Origin: Amycolatopsis bullii
GTDB lineage: Bacteria > Actinomycetota > Actinomycetes > Mycobacteriales > Pseudonocardiaceae
NCBI RefSeq assembly: GCF_014654205.1
Contig: NZ_BNAW01000058.1
Location: forward strand, 1-56,255
Direction of reading: 5' to 3'
DNA: 56,255 nucleotides
Shown: in pieces, positions 49,386 to 56,255 of the stretch
Position numbering within the stretch: position 1 is the stretch's first letter
How the letters are laid out: every line of letters begins with the position of its first letter
The notes under the pieces: model-generated
The model's database searches: none
The model's input: the letters and a program-made list of their open reading frames with translations, nothing else
Told to the model about the DNA's origin: nothing
Program-made: the position numbers and the translations under genes

Positions 49386-49954
49386 CCGTCCGGCACTTCA
49401 CCGAAGAGGACGTCCCGCTGCGCACGGAACTGCTGCGCGAGGCGCGGTTCACGGCGAACCTCACGGACTTCGCCGTCGGCTCCGACGACGACGGCCTGCA
49501 GGCCCGGCAGCTGCGCACCATCACCGACGAGCAGCGCACCAAGCGGATCTTCACCGTGTGCGGCTCGCACGGCCGGGTGATGGGGTTCGCGTGGATCACC
49601 TCGATCGACTGGCGCGCGCAGCGCTGCGAGCTGTCCTTCGGCGTGCTGCCGCGCGACCGCGGGCTCGGCGCGTTCGCCGTCTACGCGGTGCACAAGCACC
49701 TGCGCGACGAGCTCAACATGCGCGTGATCGTCAACCAGGTGCTCACGCACAACACCATGTTCCTGTCCGCCGAAGCCCTCGAGGCCCAGCACCAGGTGCG
49801 CTGCGAGCGGGACTCCTACACCGTCGGCGAATGGCGGACGGCGTGCTACTGGACCCTGTCCGACGAGGACATCCGGCAGCACGAGGCGTCCGCCGAGGAA
49901 CGCCGCCGCGAGCTGGCCGAGCGGATCCGCGCGCGCATCGAGGCCCGGTCGTGA
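49373..49954 (+). CDS. GNAT-family N-acyltransferase 4 (RimJ-like)
   Basis: 193 residues; ATG 49373 with GGAGGAG five bases before it, inside the end of gene 3. This is the most typical GNAT of the four: RHFTEEDVPLRTELLREARF, GFAWITSIDWRAQRCELSFGVLPRDRGLGAFAVYAVHKHL with RDRGLGAF as the acyl-CoA or acyl-phosphopantetheine loop, and NTMFLSAEALEAQ at the position of the alpha-4 NxxA segment. The RimJ-like style (amino-terminal or side-chain acylation) suits a peptide or amine acceptor. A C-terminal charged helix (about 165-193) is extra. It overlaps the tricorn protease start (GTGA). Confidence 0.85.
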   Translation: MPIVTVRHFTEEDVPLRTELLREARFTANLTDFAVGSDDDGLQARQLRTITDEQRTKRIFTVCGSHGRVMGFAWITSIDWRAQRCELSFGVLPRDRGLGAFAVYAVHKHLRDELNMRVIVNQVLTHNTMFLSAEALEAQHQVRCERDSYTVGEWRTACYWTLSDEDIRQHEASAEERRRELAERIRARIEARS

Positions 49955-52900
49955 CCGGGCGGGCCGGGTATCTGCGCACGGCCGCGATTTCCGGTGACAC
50001 CCTGTACTTCGCGTGCGAGGACGACCTCTGGTCGGTGCCCGCCGAAGGCGGCCGGGCGCACCGCCTGACCGCGGGCCCCGGCGAAGCCCGGCGGCCGCGG
50101 ATCTCCCCGGACGGCACGCAAATCGCGTTCGTCGGCACCTACGACGGCCCGGCCGAGGTGTACGTCATGCCGGCCGAAGGCGGCCCGCCCCGGCGGCTGA
50201 CCTACCAGGCCGGGCGCTGCGTCACCGTCGGGTGGCACCCGCACACCGGCGAAGTGCTCTACGCGACCGACGCCGAGCAGCCGTCCGGCTTCGGCGCCCG
50301 CCTGTTCTCGGTGCCGCCGGCCGGTGGTCCCGCGCGGCCGCTGCGGCTCGGGCCGGCCGACACGATCGCCTTCGGGGACGGCGGCGTCGTCGTCGGCCGC
50401 AACACCGCGGATCCCGCGCGGTGGAAGCGTTACCGCGGCGGCGGCACCGGCGAGCTGTGGTACGCCGAAGCCGAGGCCGGCCCGTTCACGCGGCTCGTCG
50501 CGCTGCCCGGGAACGTCGCCGACCCGTGCTGGGCGGGCGGCCGCGTCCACTTCATCAGCGACCACGAGGGCATCGGCAACGTCTACTCGTGCCTGCCCGA
50601 CGGCACCGACCTGCGCTGCCACACCGACCACCACGACCACTACGCGCGCGGGCTCACCACCGACGGCACCCGGCTGGTCTACACCGCGGGCGCCCGGCTG
50701 CACCTGCTCGACGCCCGCGGCGCGCGTCCGGTCGAGGTGGACCTCGGCGGCGCGGCACCGCAGCGCGGCCGCCGGTTCGCCCCCGCGGGCGAGTACCTCG
50801 ACGGCGCACGCCTGTCCCCCGACGGCACCCGGCTCGCGGTGACCGCCCGCGGCAAGGCGTTCACCTTCGAGCACTGGTCCGGTCCGGTCCGCGGGCACGG
50901 CCGCGCCGACGGCGTCCGCTACCGGCTGCTGCGCTGGCTGGCCGGCGGGCGGCAGCTCGTCGCCGTGGCCGCCGACGAGAGCCCGGACGAGCGGATCGTG
51001 CTGATGGACGCCGAGGGCGGCGAAGACGCCCCGGTGCTGGTCGCCGGCGGCGTCGGGCACATCACCGAGCTGACCGCGTCGCCGGCGTCCGGGCTGGTCG
51101 CCTTCGCGACCAGCCGCCAGCGCGTGTGGATCGTGGACACCGCCGACGTGCTCCCCCGGCCCCGGCTGCTCGACGCGAGCAAGCACGAGCGCATCGAGGA
51201 CCTCGCGTGGTCACCCGACGGCCGGTGGCTGGCCTACACGTTCCCGGAATCGCCGCGCACGTCGTCGATCAAGCTCGCCGACACCGCGTCCGGGCGCACC
51301 CACCGGGTCACCGAGCCGGTGGTGCGGGACGCGCGCCCCGCGTTCGACCCGTCCGGGCGGTACCTGTACTTCCTCGGCCAGCGCGACCTCACGCCGGAGC
51401 TGGACCAGGTGCAGTTCGACGTCGGGTTCCCGTTCGGCTCCCGGCCGTACCTGATCACACTGCGGGCGGGCGATCCCTCGCCGTTCGAGACGCGGTCCGC
51501 GGTGCCCGGCCAGGCGCTGCCCGCCCCGCGCGGCGACGGCCGGGTGGCGGTCGACCTCGACGGGATCTCCCGGCGGGTGGCGGCCTTCCCCGTCCCCGAA
51601 GGCCGCTACAGCGACATCGCGGCGCTGCCCGGGCGGGTGCTGCTGCTGTCGGTGCCACTGGCCGCGCCCGACCCGGCGCACCCGGACTCCGGCGCCGAAG
51701 GCACGGTGTCGCTGGTGGACCTGGGCACCGGCCGGGTCACCGCGGGCTGCCTCGGCGCGGTCGACGAGCTGGACGTGCGCGGCGACGTCGTGCTGCACCG
51801 CACCGACAGCCGGTTGCGGGTCCTGCGCGCCGCCGTCGCCGGAGACCCGCCCGACGGTGAAGAACCGGGCCCGGCGACGGGCTGGGTCGACCTCGGGCGC
51901 GTCAAGGTCCCGTTCGACCCGTCCGCGGAGTGGCGGCAGATGTTCCGCGAAGCGTGGCGGCTGCAGCGCGAAGGCTATTGGGACGCGCGGATGTCCGGCC
52001 TCGACTGGGACGCGGTGTACGACCGGTACGCCCCGCTCGCGGAGCTGGTGTCGTGCCGTGCGGAACTGTCGGACCTGATCTGGGAGCTGCACGGCGAGCT
52101 GGGGACATCGCACGCGTTCGAGCGCGGCGGCGAGTACCGTGCCGGGCCGGACGAAGCGCAGGGCTTCCTCGGCGTCGACTGGGACACCGACGGCTCGTCC
52201 TGGCGGATCGCCCGCATCCTGCGCGGCGACCCGTGGAACCCGAAGGCCGGATCGCCGTGCGCCCGGCTCGGCGCGGACATTCGCGCGGGCGACGAGGTGG
52301 TCGCGGTCAACGGCCGCCGCGTCGGGCCGCCGGGCCCCGGCGAGCTGCTGGTCGGGCAGGCCGACCGGGAGGTGGAGCTGACCGTGCGGCGCGCCGGGGC
52401 CGAGCACCGCGTCGTCGTCCGGGCGTGTGCCGGCGAGGCGCGGGCGCGGTACCTGGACTGGACCGAGGGCAACCGGGCGTACGTGCGGGCGGTGTCCGGC
52501 GGCCGGCTGGGCTACCTGCACGTGCCGGACATGACGCGCAGCGGGTACGCCGACTTCGTCCGCGGGTTCTTGACGGAGCTGGACCGCGACGGCCTGATCG
52601 TCGACGTCCGGTTCAACACCGGCGGCCACGTGTCGCCGCTGCTGCTCGACCGGCTGGCCCGCCGCCGCACCGGCACCGAGCACGGGCGGTGGAGCGGGAT
52701 GGCGCCGTACCCGACGGAGTCGCCGCGCGGGCCGATGGCGACGCTGCTCAACGAGCACACCGGGTCCGACGGCGAGATCTTCGCCCACGTCTTCCGCGCG
52801 CTCGGGCTGGGTCCGCTGATCGGCAGGCGCAGCTGGGGCGGGGTCATCGCGACCTGGCCGCGGCACCGGCTGGTGGACGGCACGGTGACCACGCAGCCGG

Positions 52901-53112
52901 AGTTCCGCTACCGGTTCGGCGACGCGGGTGGTTCGCTGGAGAACCACGGCGTGGAGCCCGACCTGGCGGTGGTCCCGGCCCCCGACCGGCTCCTGCCGGG
53001 CGAGGACGACCAGCTCGCCGCGGCCGTCGCGCACCTGCTGGCGGAGCTGGGCTCGCCGTCGGACGAGCTGCCCGCGCCGCGGGCGGCCCTGCTGCTGCCG
53101 CAGGCGCCATGA
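49951..53112 (+). CDS. Tricorn-type protease (beta-propellers, PDZ, S41 peptidase)
   Basis: 1053-residue cytosolic peptidase with no signal peptide. Residues 1-600 carry repeated TolB/WD-like propeller blades (for example GGRAHRLTAGPGEARRPRISPDG and RIEDLAWSPDGRWLAYTFPES). About 660-760 is the tricorn core C1 with Ser-His in GTSHAFERGG (S720, H721). About 760-840 is a PDZ domain (IRAGDEVVAVNGRRV). About 840-1020 is the S41 domain with the nucleophile S939 in NEHTGSDGEIF and a Glu in ENHGVEPD near 998, matching the Ser-Ser-His-Glu set of Thermoplasma tricorn. GTG start overlaps GNAT 4. Tricorn trims peptides from proteasomes; its coupling to a biosynthetic operon suggests processing of the repeat peptide or removal of an aminoacyl protecting group. 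Confidence 0.9.
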   Translation: MTGRAGYLRTAAISGDTLYFACEDDLWSVPAEGGRAHRLTAGPGEARRPRISPDGTQIAFVGTYDGPAEVYVMPAEGGPPRRLTYQAGRCVTVGWHPHTGEVLYATDAEQPSGFGARLFSVPPAGGPARPLRLGPADTIAFGDGGVVVGRNTADPARWKRYRGGGTGELWYAEAEAGPFTRLVALPGNVADPCWAGGRVHFISDHEGIGNVYSCLPDGTDLRCHTDHHDHYARGLTTDGTRLVYTAGARLHLLDARGARPVEVDLGGAAPQRGRRFAPAGEYLDGARLSPDGTRLAVTARGKAFTFEHWSGPVRGHGRADGVRYRLLRWLAGGRQLVAVAADESPDERIVLMDAEGGEDAPVLVAGGVGHITELTASPASGLVAFATSRQRVWIVDTADVLPRPRLLDASKHERIEDLAWSPDGRWLAYTFPESPRTSSIKLADTASGRTHRVTEPVVRDARPAFDPSGRYLYFLGQRDLTPELDQVQFDVGFPFGSRPYLITLRAGDPSPFETRSAVPGQALPAPRGDGRVAVDLDGISRRVAAFPVPEGRYSDIAALPGRVLLLSVPLAAPDPAHPDSGAEGTVSLVDLGTGRVTAGCLGAVDELDVRGDVVLHRTDSRLRVLRAAVAGDPPDGEEPGPATGWVDLGRVKVPFDPSAEWRQMFREAWRLQREGYWDARMSGLDWDAVYDRYAPLAELVSCRAELSDLIWELHGELGTSHAFERGGEYRAGPDEAQGFLGVDWDTDGSSWRIARILRGDPWNPKAGSPCARLGADIRAGDEVVAVNGRRVGPPGPGELLVGQADREVELTVRRAGAEHRVVVRACAGEARARYLDWTEGNRAYVRAVSGGRLGYLHVPDMTRSGYADFVRGFLTELDRDGLIVDVRFNTGGHVSPLLLDRLARRRTGTEHGRWSGMAPYPTESPRGPMATLLNEHTGSDGEIFAHVFRALGLGPLIGRRSWGGVIATWPRHRLVDGTVTTQPEFRYRFGDAGGSLENHGVEPDLAVVPAPDRLLPGEDDQLAAAVAHLLAELGSPSDELPAPRAALLLPQAP

Positions 53113-53804
53113 TCGTCGACGTCTGGCTGGTGCCGGTCCGCCCCCGGCCGGAGTGGCTCGCGCTGCTCTCCGGGGCGGAACGCGCCCGCGCCGCCCGGCT
53201 GCCGGCTCCGGTGGCGGACGTGTTCACGGCTTCGCGCGCCCTGCAACGCCTCTGGGGCGCGTCGGCGATCGGGGTCCCGCCGTCGGAGGTGGTGATCGAC
53301 CGGTCGTGCGAGCACTGCGGCGACCCGGGCCACGGCCGGCCGCGGCTGGACGGCGCCCCGGAGTTTTCGGTGTCCCACACCGACCGGTGGCTGCTGCTGG
53401 CGGCGGCGGAGAAGGGCCTGATCGGAGCCGACATCGAGGACCCGGCCGCGGCCGCCGACCCGGCGGGGCTGGCCGGGGTGGTGTTGTCGGCTGCGGAGCA
53501 CCGGGAGTTCTCGGCGGCGCCCCCGGCGGAGCGGGCGGGCCGGTTGCTGACGGCGTGGACGCGCAAGGAGGCGGCGATGAAGCTGGCCGGACTGGGCCTG
53601 GCGGCGGCTCCGGCCCGGGTGGATGTGCGGGGGCCGCTCGCCCGTTCGGACGTACCGGGCTGGCCCCGCGAGCCGGTGCACCTGGGTTCGCTGACGGTTC
53701 CGGACGGCCACGTGGCCGCGCTGGCGACGACGGTGCCGGTGGAGGCGGTCCGCCGGCGCACGGTGGCGGAGCTCGGCCTGCCGGTGGCTGCGAGGGTGCG
53801 GTGA
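53109..53804 (+). CDS. Sfp-type 4'-phosphopantetheinyl transferase
   Basis: 231 residues. Activates carrier proteins by adding phosphopantetheine to Ser. It has the Sfp signatures PEFSVSHTDRWLLLA, IGADIED (Mg-binding Asp/Glu) and AWTRKEAAMKLAGLGL (KEAxxK). ATG 53109 overlaps the tricorn stop (ATGA). It ends this plus-strand operon. The large number of ACP domains here (six in PKS1-4, three discrete, one fused) explains its presence alongside the AcpS-ACP fusion at 36.9 kb. Confidence 0.94.
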   Translation: MIVDVWLVPVRPRPEWLALLSGAERARAARLPAPVADVFTASRALQRLWGASAIGVPPSEVVIDRSCEHCGDPGHGRPRLDGAPEFSVSHTDRWLLLAAAEKGLIGADIEDPAAAADPAGLAGVVLSAAEHREFSAAPPAERAGRLLTAWTRKEAAMKLAGLGLAAAPARVDVRGPLARSDVPGWPREPVHLGSLTVPDGHVAALATTVPVEAVRRRTVAELGLPVAARVR

Positions 53805-53926
53805 CCGGGCCCGCAAGCGCCGTGAGAGTGCCGCGACCGGACCCGCAGCAACCGTGAAGGTGCCGCGACCGGGCCCGCGGCAGCCGTGAAGGTGCCGCGA
53901 CCGGACCCGCGGCAGCCGTGACCTGG
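53803..53926 (+). repeat. 32-bp tandem repeat, almost four copies
   Basis: Units begin at 53803, 53835, 53867 and 53899, each of the form GACCGGGCCCGC, eight variable bases, then GTGAAGGTGCCGC. The first unit overlaps the PPTase stop codon. No spacers and no palindromic unit, so not CRISPR. Non-coding, possibly part of a terminator or a variable-number repeat. Confidence 0.8.
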
Positions 53927-53998
53927 CCGAACTCGCCGCCCCGGACCTCACGGCACAGCCACGAGCCCCCACGATCGCAGGCAGACCCCAACCCCTGA

Positions 53999-54027
53999 TA
54001 CCCAATCTGGGTAGCGAGTACCCATGT
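53999..54027 (+). promoter_or_regulatory. 29-bp shared element, copy 2 (upstream of lanM)
   Basis: TACCCAATCTGGGT, six bases, TACCCATGT; matches the element at 2754-2782 (minus strand) at 24 of 29 positions. Contains the exact palindrome TGGGTA-N5-TACCCA (54008-54024). It ends 33 bases before the lanM GTG. Confidence 0.55.
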
Positions 54028-54060
54028 ACGCGCATCTCCGGGAGTGCGAATCTCTTCGGC

Positions 54061-56255
54061 GTGAGCCAGACAGTAGAGCGCCCCGAGCAGGCCCCCCACG
54101 AGGCACCGGCCTGGTGGACCGCCGCTCGCCTTCCCGGCGAGGCCGGCGGCGACCGGCCCGCCTGGGCGCTGCTCGCCGACGAGGTGCTGGCTTCCCTGCC
54201 CGCCGAAGGTGACTGGCCCGCCCCCGTCGACGCCGACGGTGACCGGGTCTTCCGCCACGCCGTGCTGCCCTTCGCCGCCGCCACCCGCTCCTTGCTGGTC
54301 GAGCGCGAGCCCGCCGCCGAGCGAGTGTGGTCCGGGGTCGAGACCTGGCTGTGCGGGCAGCTCACCGCGCTCGCGGCCCGCACCTTCGTGCTCGAGCTGC
54401 ACGCGGCGAAGAAGGCCGGCCGGCTGCGCGGCGCCACCGGACGGGACCGCTTTGTCGACTTCCTGCGCCTGCTCGGCAGCCGCGGGTACCTCACCGACGT
54501 GCTGGGCCGCCACCCGGTGCTGGCCCGGCTGCTCGCCCAGACCTGCCTGCGCACCGCCGACGCCGTCGCCGAGCTGCTCACGCGGTTCGCCGCCGACCGG
54601 GCCGACCTGGGCGCCGGGCTGCTCGCGGGCCGCCCGGCCGAGCTGAGCGAACTGACCCTCGGCGCCGGTGACGTGCACTCCGGCGGCCGCGCGGTCGCCG
54701 TGCTCGGGTTCGCCGACGGACGGCAGCTCGTCTACAAGCCGCGTCCGCTCGGGCTGCTCGCCCGGTGGGGCGAGCTGCTGCGGTGGTTCGCCGAAGAACG
54801 GCCCGGGCTCGCGCCGCGCCCCGTGGGGGTGCTGGCCCGTGACGGCTACGGCTGGGCCGAGTTCGTGCCCGCGCGGCCGTGCGCCGACCAGGCCGGGGTC
54901 GAGCTCTTCTACCGCCGCCAGGGTGCGCTGCTGGCCCTGCTCTACGCGCTCGACGCCACCGACATGCACTGCGAAAACCTCATCGCCTGCGGCGACCAGC
55001 CGATGCTGGTGGACGTCGAAACGCTGTTCCACCCCGCTTTCACCTCGCTCACCCGCAACGGGCCCGACCCGGCCGCCGCCGCACTGCACCGCTCGGTGGC
55101 GCGCACCGCCCTGCTGCCCACGCTGATGCTCGGCGAACACGGCGCGCTCGACGTCTCGGCCTTCGGCGGCGGCAACGGCGAGCAGAGCCCCGGGGAAGTG
55201 CCGCACTGGACCGGCGCCGGGACCGACGACATGCGCCTGGCCCGCGGGCCGCTCCCCTACGCCGGCGGCGCGAACCGCCCGGTGCTCGCCGGGGCGGAGG
55301 TCGATGCCGGGACGTACCGGCAGAGCCTGCTGAGCGGCTTCCGCGCCGCCTACGAGTCCCTGGTCGACCGCCGCGCCGAACTGCTCGGTGGCGCGCTCGA
55401 AGGGTTCGCGGGCGAAGAGATCCGCCTGGTCATGCGGCCGACGCAGGTCTACGCCACGCTGCTGGCCGACGCGACGCACCCGGCGCACCTCGCCGCGGGT
55501 GCCGCGCGGCCCGCGGCGTTCGCCGCACTCGCCGAGGACCACGGGAAAGCCCACCTGCCCGCGCTCGTGCCCCACGAGATCACCGAACTGTGCGAGGGCG
55601 ACGTGCCGGTGTTCACCACCGCCGCGGGGTCGGTCGACGTCACCACCGGCACCGGTGCCGTCCTGCCCGGCCTGCTGGCCGCGAGTGGTCTCGACCAAGC
55701 CCGCGCGAAGATCGCGCAGCTGTGCGCGGAGGACCTGCGCGAGCAGGAGTGGTTCGTGGAGGCCACGCTCGCCACCCGCCGCCCGGAGGTCCGCCACGGC
55801 GCGGGTGCCCCGCTGCCCGGCGCGGTCGCCGCCGTCGTGCCCGACAGCCAGCACCTGCTCGCACTGGCCTCCGCCATCGGCGACGACCTCGTCGCCCGCG
55901 CCGCCCACGACGAGGTGCGGGCCAACTGGGTCGGCCTCGAACTCCTCGACGGACGCCACTGGCTGGTGCTGCCGATGGGCGCCGGGCTCGCCGAAGGCTA
56001 CTGCGGCACCGCGCTGTTCCTGGCCCAGCTGGGCGAGCTGACCGGCACTTCCCGGTACACCGAGCTGGCCGCCAAGGCCGTGCGCACGCTGCCGATGCTC
56101 GTGGAGGTTCTCGCCGAACACTCCGACCTGGCGCGCGAAGTGGGGTCCGGCGGCTTCTTCGGCCTCGGCGGGATCTGTTACGCCCTGGCCCGCTTGGCCT
56201 CCCTCCTCGGCGACCGCACGCTCGCCGGCTGCCTGCCCGCCGCGATCGCCGCGAC
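54061..56255 (+). CDS. lanM: Class II lanthipeptide synthetase LanM (C-terminus cut by window edge)
   Basis: LanM enzymes phosphorylate and eliminate Ser/Thr in a precursor peptide and then add Cys thiols. From the GTG at 54061 the first 731 codons are present. The DUF4135 dehydratase domain (about 85-600) has the kinase-like LVYKPRP (K226), DATDMHCENLI (D301, H303, N306) and LVDVETLFHP (D318, E320). The LanC-like cyclase begins at about 640 (GLAEGYCGTALFLAQL); its zinc ligands lie beyond the edge. GTG 54061 is the only start in frame here and its ribosome site is weak. No Cys-containing precursor gene lies between the PPTase and lanM; it may be further right. A repeat peptide rich in Ser and Lys but without Cys lies 6.4 kb to the left. 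Confidence 0.92.
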   Translation, partial: MSQTVERPEQAPHEAPAWWTAARLPGEAGGDRPAWALLADEVLASLPAEGDWPAPVDADGDRVFRHAVLPFAAATRSLLVEREPAAERVWSGVETWLCGQLTALAARTFVLELHAAKKAGRLRGATGRDRFVDFLRLLGSRGYLTDVLGRHPVLARLLAQTCLRTADAVAELLTRFAADRADLGAGLLAGRPAELSELTLGAGDVHSGGRAVAVLGFADGRQLVYKPRPLGLLARWGELLRWFAEERPGLAPRPVGVLARDGYGWAEFVPARPCADQAGVELFYRRQGALLALLYALDATDMHCENLIACGDQPMLVDVETLFHPAFTSLTRNGPDPAAAALHRSVARTALLPTLMLGEHGALDVSAFGGGNGEQSPGEVPHWTGAGTDDMRLARGPLPYAGGANRPVLAGAEVDAGTYRQSLLSGFRAAYESLVDRRAELLGGALEGFAGEEIRLVMRPTQVYATLLADATHPAHLAAGAARPAAFAALAEDHGKAHLPALVPHEITELCEGDVPVFTTAAGSVDVTTGTGAVLPGLLAASGLDQARAKIAQLCAEDLREQEWFVEATLATRRPEVRHGAGAPLPGAVAAVVPDSQHLLALASAIGDDLVARAAHDEVRANWVGLELLDGRHWLVLPMGAGLAEGYCGTALFLAQLGELTGTSRYTELAAKAVRTLPMLVEVLAEHSDLAREVGSGGFFGLGGICYALARLASLLGDRTLAGCLPAAIAA

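Noticed and set aside
53803..53926. CRISPR array
   Set aside because: Repeats are head-to-tail with no unique spacers and there are no cas genes.
54024..54212. Short ORF before lanM as a lanthipeptide precursor
   Set aside because: It overlaps the lanM coding region in another frame, is Arg-rich with a single Cys near its start, and has no leader/core features.

Overview
The window is very GC-rich actinomycete DNA. GTG starts, tightly overlapping stop/start codons, the assembly-line style and several families of short intergenic repeats suggest a Pseudonocardiaceae member, possibly Amycolatopsis (inference only). Nearly everything in it belongs to one large natural-product cluster. Both ends are open: a SARP/NB-ARC regulator is cut on the left and a class II lanthipeptide synthetase on the right.

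Region 1 (1-2651, minus) holds the SARP regulator and a PLP amino-acid decarboxylase in one operon. A 483-bp divergent promoter region follows. Region 2 (3135-28747, plus) holds a type I PKS line and its supply genes. PKS1 is a KSQ-AT-ACP loading module plus KS-AT-DH-KR-ACP. PKS2 is KS-AT-KR-ACP. PKS3 is two KS-AT-KR-ACP modules. A FkbK/FkbJ/FkbI/FkbH-type set for a hydroxymalonyl-ACP extender (no O-methyltransferase seen) and a type II thioesterase follow. No PKS protein ends in a thioesterase domain. Region 3 (29021-35538, minus) holds an AT-less KS-ACP protein whose AT core is deleted, an ABC exporter pair, and an AMP-forming acyl ligase with its own ACP. A LuxR-type regulator (35721-36704, plus) sits alone.

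Region 4 (36928-47353, minus) is one operon of eleven genes, nearly all overlapping by 4-8 bases: a free-standing condensation-like protein, a KAS III, a pre-ATP-grasp ligase, a second PLP decarboxylase, an ACP, an active/degenerate KAS III pair, a two-part acyl-CoA dehydrogenase, a KAS III-like protein with Cys replaced by Glu, and a holo-ACP synthase fused to an ACP. The ligase/ACP/decarboxylase trio resembles butirosin BtrJ/BtrI/BtrK and probably makes an amine-bearing acyl-ACP.

Region 5 (47574-53804, plus) is the most unusual: a 37-residue peptide made of Met plus nine SK(E/V)A repeats, four consecutive GNAT-like acyltransferases, a tricorn-type protease and an Sfp-type phosphopantetheinyl transferase. 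A LanM follows. A 29-bp element upstream of the left-edge decarboxylase/SARP operon recurs upstream of LanM, and a different 24-bp element is shared by the PKS1 promoter region and the ABC exporter promoter. These shared elements argue that the window is one co-regulated locus.

Working model (inference): the PKS makes a polyhydroxylated acyl chain. The minus-strand operon makes and extends an amino-acyl unit on carrier proteins. Release is by a transferase (condensation-like protein, KAS III or GNAT) rather than by a TE. The repeat peptide, GNATs, protease and LanM suggest a polyketide-RiPP hybrid or a sacrificial or multi-core peptide scaffold. No tRNA, rRNA, CRISPR array or transposase was seen.
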